NCBI GenBank assembly: GCA_016840825.1
Contig: JAEORN010000248.1
Location: 1-17,404 of the forward strand
Direction of reading: 5' to 3'
DNA length: 17,404 nt
From: Candidatus Thorarchaeota archaeon
GTDB taxonomy: Archaea > Asgardarchaeota > Thorarchaeia > Thorarchaeales > Thorarchaeaceae
Each line of letters starts with the position of its first letter. Within the stretch, counting starts at the first letter, position 1. Position numbers and translations under genes: made by a program. Positions 14,925-17,404 of this stretch are shown here, piece by piece. Under the pieces are notes generated by a model. It saw only the letters and a program-made list of their open reading frames with translations. It did not search any database and was not told where the DNA came from.

Positions 14925-17404
14925 TCAGACACCTCCTACTCTATCACTGACCTTATCGAACATCTTCCTACCCTCTTCGATACTCTGCATTAAGACACGA
15001 AGTGCCTCAATCTTCTGTATCTGATCTAGATCCTCACGCTTGATGAGTTCCTCGAGTTGCATGAATGCCGCAAGGAGTGCATTCAGCGTAGAATCTATGT
15101 CTCGATTCAGATCGGTATCGATCTCTGGGATTTTCAGTCGGCGTTTCATTCTTCGTCGGTTATAGACGAGTACCATTCCCAGTCCACCGAAGACAGTCAC
15201 TGCTGTAGCAAGTGCCAATTGGGACATTGTGAGCCATATGACGGGCTCTTGAGTTCCTGGTCCAGCAGGAGGGATATAGATGTCAAAACTCACACTTGCA
15301 TAGGTCATAGCATAATCTTCAGTTCCCAAAATTATGAAGATACCATGAATTCTCCCTTCCTCTTTCCAGGTACGAGGAGCGAATTGTGAGGAATAGAGAC
15401 CATCCTCAACAAAGCCAGCTATGAAGAATGAAAGATTGCCATTGGGTAGCTCATAGACAATAGCAACAAAGAGGTCATTTACTGGATCTCCATTAACATC
15501 TGTCACTTGCAGGTTGAGATAGACACTCTTGTCATATGGGTATCGAGTTGTATTCTCCGAGAGACTTGTCTGGGTAGTTAATGTATTCCTTAGTAGATAC
15601 TGGTTCAAATTGTCCAAAAGCATGCTGTTATTGCATTTTACCAGGTTTTTGTTCATGAAGATCTTTGATGAACCGAAAATTGCAAGTTCTGGGTCAGTCT
15701 GATCAAGTACAGCTACGCTATTTCCATTGAGCCGCAGCTGTGCATTGGACTGATTGTTCATAATGTAAGTACCGCCACCAAGCCAGACAGACTCTAATCC
15801 TGCACCTAGACGTGATGCGGTCACAATATCAGTAGTATTTTCTTCTGAATGAGAACTATGTAAGTAATAGCCATATTCAAGAAGCAATGGATTCAATGCT
15901 GAAATGTTTGCATTGTCATCATTATCTCCTAAGATGACAAGTGTTCCGCCTCCGCGTGTGAAGTCACGTAACATTTCAATATCCGTGGAATTATATTCTT
16001 CAGTTGGAGCTATGATGACTACAGTTGAAAATTGAGCTAATAGATCTGCATTTAGATCCATGCCCGGTGTTTCTATGAGGTCAAGACCAACATTAGCCAT
16101 TGCCTTTTTCATATTGGATAGACCTGAGAATGTTGTCATCCGGAATGAATCGAAGAGACTTGTCAATGATCCAAGACTTCCAAGGTCATTCAAGCTGAAG
16201 TCCATCGACATCCCTCCCATATCAGTAGTTCCAGTATCTTCTTGAGCAAGTGGGAACTCAAGTCCAGCAGTGTCCTCGCCACCTGCAAGGTCTCCTACAT
16301 TTCCTAGGCTCAAATCTCCCATGAGTGATCCAAATCCTCCGCCATGAGAGGTGTCGAGGAGCATCATAGCTCGTGGATACTCGAGAACTCTTTCCAATGT
16401 GATGTTCGTTGTCCATCCATATTCGGTCTCAATAACATAATCACATCTATGGTATCCATCAACACCAATTGGCGGTGCCATCAAGAATCCTGTGAATTCA
16501 TAGAATCCTTCTATTGTATCAGCTGCAGTTAGCGACATGTTTCCCCAATCAGACGCATTTCCATGATTTGCAATTGTCATATTTCCTAAAGACTCAGTTG
16601 TTGAAAGGACGAAACTGTATATCCCAAAGTCTGCAGGGAATCTGATGTCAAATGGAGCAAAGGGAAGTACTTTCGGAAAAACAGATGTAGATGAGATAGG
16701 ATTGATTACGAAAACATCTCGCAATATAAAATCGTCTAGAACACTCAGAAGTAATGTGTTAATATTCTGGGTAAGTCCGAGGACTGATTGAAGACTTGCT
16801 GCTGTAGCCCATATAGCTGTTCGTATTCCCTTACTCTCTGGTCGCCATGAAGCAGAAATGTTTACAGCCTGAAATGGTGTGATGTTCTCAAATGATGCGT
16901 ATCTTGCATACATCGCACCTGTATTGTTCAAGCTTTCAGCTACTATTAATGCTCCATAGATAGATGAATTGGATTCTCCTACATTCATTATTATTGCATG
17001 TGATTCGTAGGTTAATCCTTCTTTTGCGATTCTTGGAAGATTTGCTTCTACAACAATGAGGTCCCCTTGGTCTACAATAGTCTGAGGAACCTCGTTAATC
17101 CACATTGCATCAATTGATGCATCTAGGACAGTTCTATTCTCTCCAAATCCCATTGCAATCGTAACATTCACTGGGTCATTGACTGCAACAGTGCCAAAGT
17201 CCCACTGCATACCAAGACCAACACTACCATCGAACGTAGTACTCCCTGTCAGATTGTCATCAGAAATGTGAGATGAGATCTCAGAGGAATTACCAACCTC
17301 AAAGGCTGATAACGGAATACTTGAGTTCATACCAACGTAGAAGTTACCGAAGTCTTCTGAGAGCCCATAAGCGAATAATTGTTCATTGTCAAGATCATAT
17401 TTAC
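14925..17404 (-). CDS. GldG/DUF4350-like envelope protein with C-terminal membrane helix and cytosolic tail (N-terminus beyond right edge)
   Basis: The frame stays open through the right edge, so the ATG at 17328-17330 is probably internal; 825 residues are visible. The first 340 or so are extracellular, beta-rich and full of N-x-S/T sequons. Residues about 344-614 resemble the GATase-like fold of GldG/ABC-auxiliary and DUF4350 proteins: AMMLLDTSHGG, then STVVIIAPTEEYNSTDIEML, then the GGGTLVILGD strand-loop. This domain carries an insertion of about 60 residues rich in Gly, Leu, Met and Asp (360-419). A beta domain follows, then a membrane helix (723-746) with RRRMKRR after it, then a 79-residue charged helical tail inside the cell. 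The stop is 1 nt before the ABC ATPase start. In Gld-type systems such proteins accompany an ATPase and permease; I infer a similar auxiliary role here. Typical GldG proteins have N- and C-terminal helices; the N-terminus is not visible. Confidence 0.85.
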   Translation of the reverse strand, partial: KYDLDNEQLFAYGLSEDFGNFYVGMNSSIPLSAFEVGNSSEISSHISDDNLTGSTTFDGSVGLGMQWDFGTVAVNDPVNVTIAMGFGENRTVLDASIDAMWINEVPQTIVDQGDLIVVEANLPRIAKEGLTYESHAIIMNVGESNSSIYGALIVAESLNNTGAMYARYASFENITPFQAVNISASWRPESKGIRTAIWATAASLQSVLGLTQNINTLLLSVLDDFILRDVFVINPISSTSVFPKVLPFAPFDIRFPADFGIYSFVLSTTESLGNMTIANHGNASDWGNMSLTAADTIEGFYEFTGFLMAPPIGVDGYHRCDYVIETEYGWTTNITLERVLEYPRAMMLLDTSHGGGFGSLMGDLSLGNVGDLAGGEDTAGLEFPLAQEDTGTTDMGGMSMDFSLNDLGSLGSLTSLFDSFRMTTFSGLSNMKKAMANVGLDLIETPGMDLNADLLAQFSTVVIIAPTEEYNSTDIEMLRDFTRGGGTLVILGDNDDNANISALNPLLLEYGYYLHSSHSEENTTDIVTASRLGAGLESVWLGGGTYIMNNQSNAQLRLNGNSVAVLDQTDPELAIFGSSKIFMNKNLVKCNNSMLLDNLNQYLLRNTLTTQTSLSENTTRYPYDKSVYLNLQVTDVNGDPVNDLFVAIVYELPNGNLSFFIAGFVEDGLYSSQFAPRTWKEEGRIHGIFIILGTEDYAMTYASVSFDIYIPPAGPGTQEPVIWLTMSQLALATAVTVFGGLGMVLVYNRRRMKRRLKIPEIDTDLNRDIDSTLNALLAAFMQLEELIKREDLDQIQKIEALRVLMQSIEEGRKMFDKVSDRVGGV
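14932..14937 (-). promoter_or_regulatory. Shine-Dalgarno that decides the ATPase start
   Basis: AGGAGG on the minus strand lies inside the last codons of the upstream gene. It overlaps GTG 14932 by one base, which would leave no spacer, but has an 8-nt spacer to ATG 14923. The later start is therefore favoured. Confidence 0.75.

Noticed and set aside
17328..17330. ATG taken as the start of the GldG-like protein
   Set aside because: The frame continues upstream to the window edge without a stop, no signal peptide follows this ATG, and the next residues look like the interior of an extracellular domain.
1..17404. tRNA, rRNA, insertion sequences, integrase or attachment sites
   Set aside because: I looked for cloverleaf-like segments, transposase motifs and flanking direct repeats and found nothing I could support.

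Overview
The window looks archaeal and most resembles an Asgard (Promethearchaeota, perhaps Thorarchaeia-like) chromosome segment. I infer this from protein style only: secreted proteins with Thr/Ser stalks ending in a membrane helix plus Lys residues, very long Asp-rich calcium-type repeats, many N-glycosylation sequons, GTG starts, GGAGG ribosome sites and TTTATA-like promoter elements. No rRNA, tRNA, CRISPR array or insertion sequence was seen, so the lineage is not proven.

Left part (1-7107): small, mostly independent genes. The window opens with the N-terminal 40 codons of a threonine-synthase-like gene (minus). Then come a ten-TPR protein (minus), a divergent cell-surface protein with three Ig-like repeats and a Thr stalk (plus, followed by a good hairpin terminator), a YhhN/TMEM86-type membrane protein (minus), a second, complete threonine-synthase-like PLP enzyme (minus), a small three-helix membrane protein (minus), a TPR protein with an unrecognised C-terminal region (plus), and a small membrane protein (plus) whose start codon is problematic.

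Right part (7104-17404): a tightly packed minus-strand operon of at least three genes that enters from beyond the right edge. In transcription order these are (i) a long secreted single-pass membrane protein with a GldG/DUF4350-like (GATase-like) domain and a cytosolic helical tail; (ii) an ABC-2-type ATPase with all catalytic motifs, starting 1 nt after the previous stop; (iii) a 2275-residue surface protein joined to the ATPase by an ATGA overlap. This third protein has a signal peptide, about eight beta-propeller blades, about 75-80 acidic DxDxDG-type repeats, one membrane helix and a cytosolic beta-rich domain. No polytopic ABC permease lies in the window.

The operon is the most interesting object here. 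Its spacing suggests that an ATPase, a GldG-like membrane protein and a giant Ca2+-binding stalk are made together and may form one envelope machine. The two large proteins each present a non-catalytic domain to the cytosol, where the ATPase sits. Function is inferred from domains and gene order; nothing here demonstrates it.
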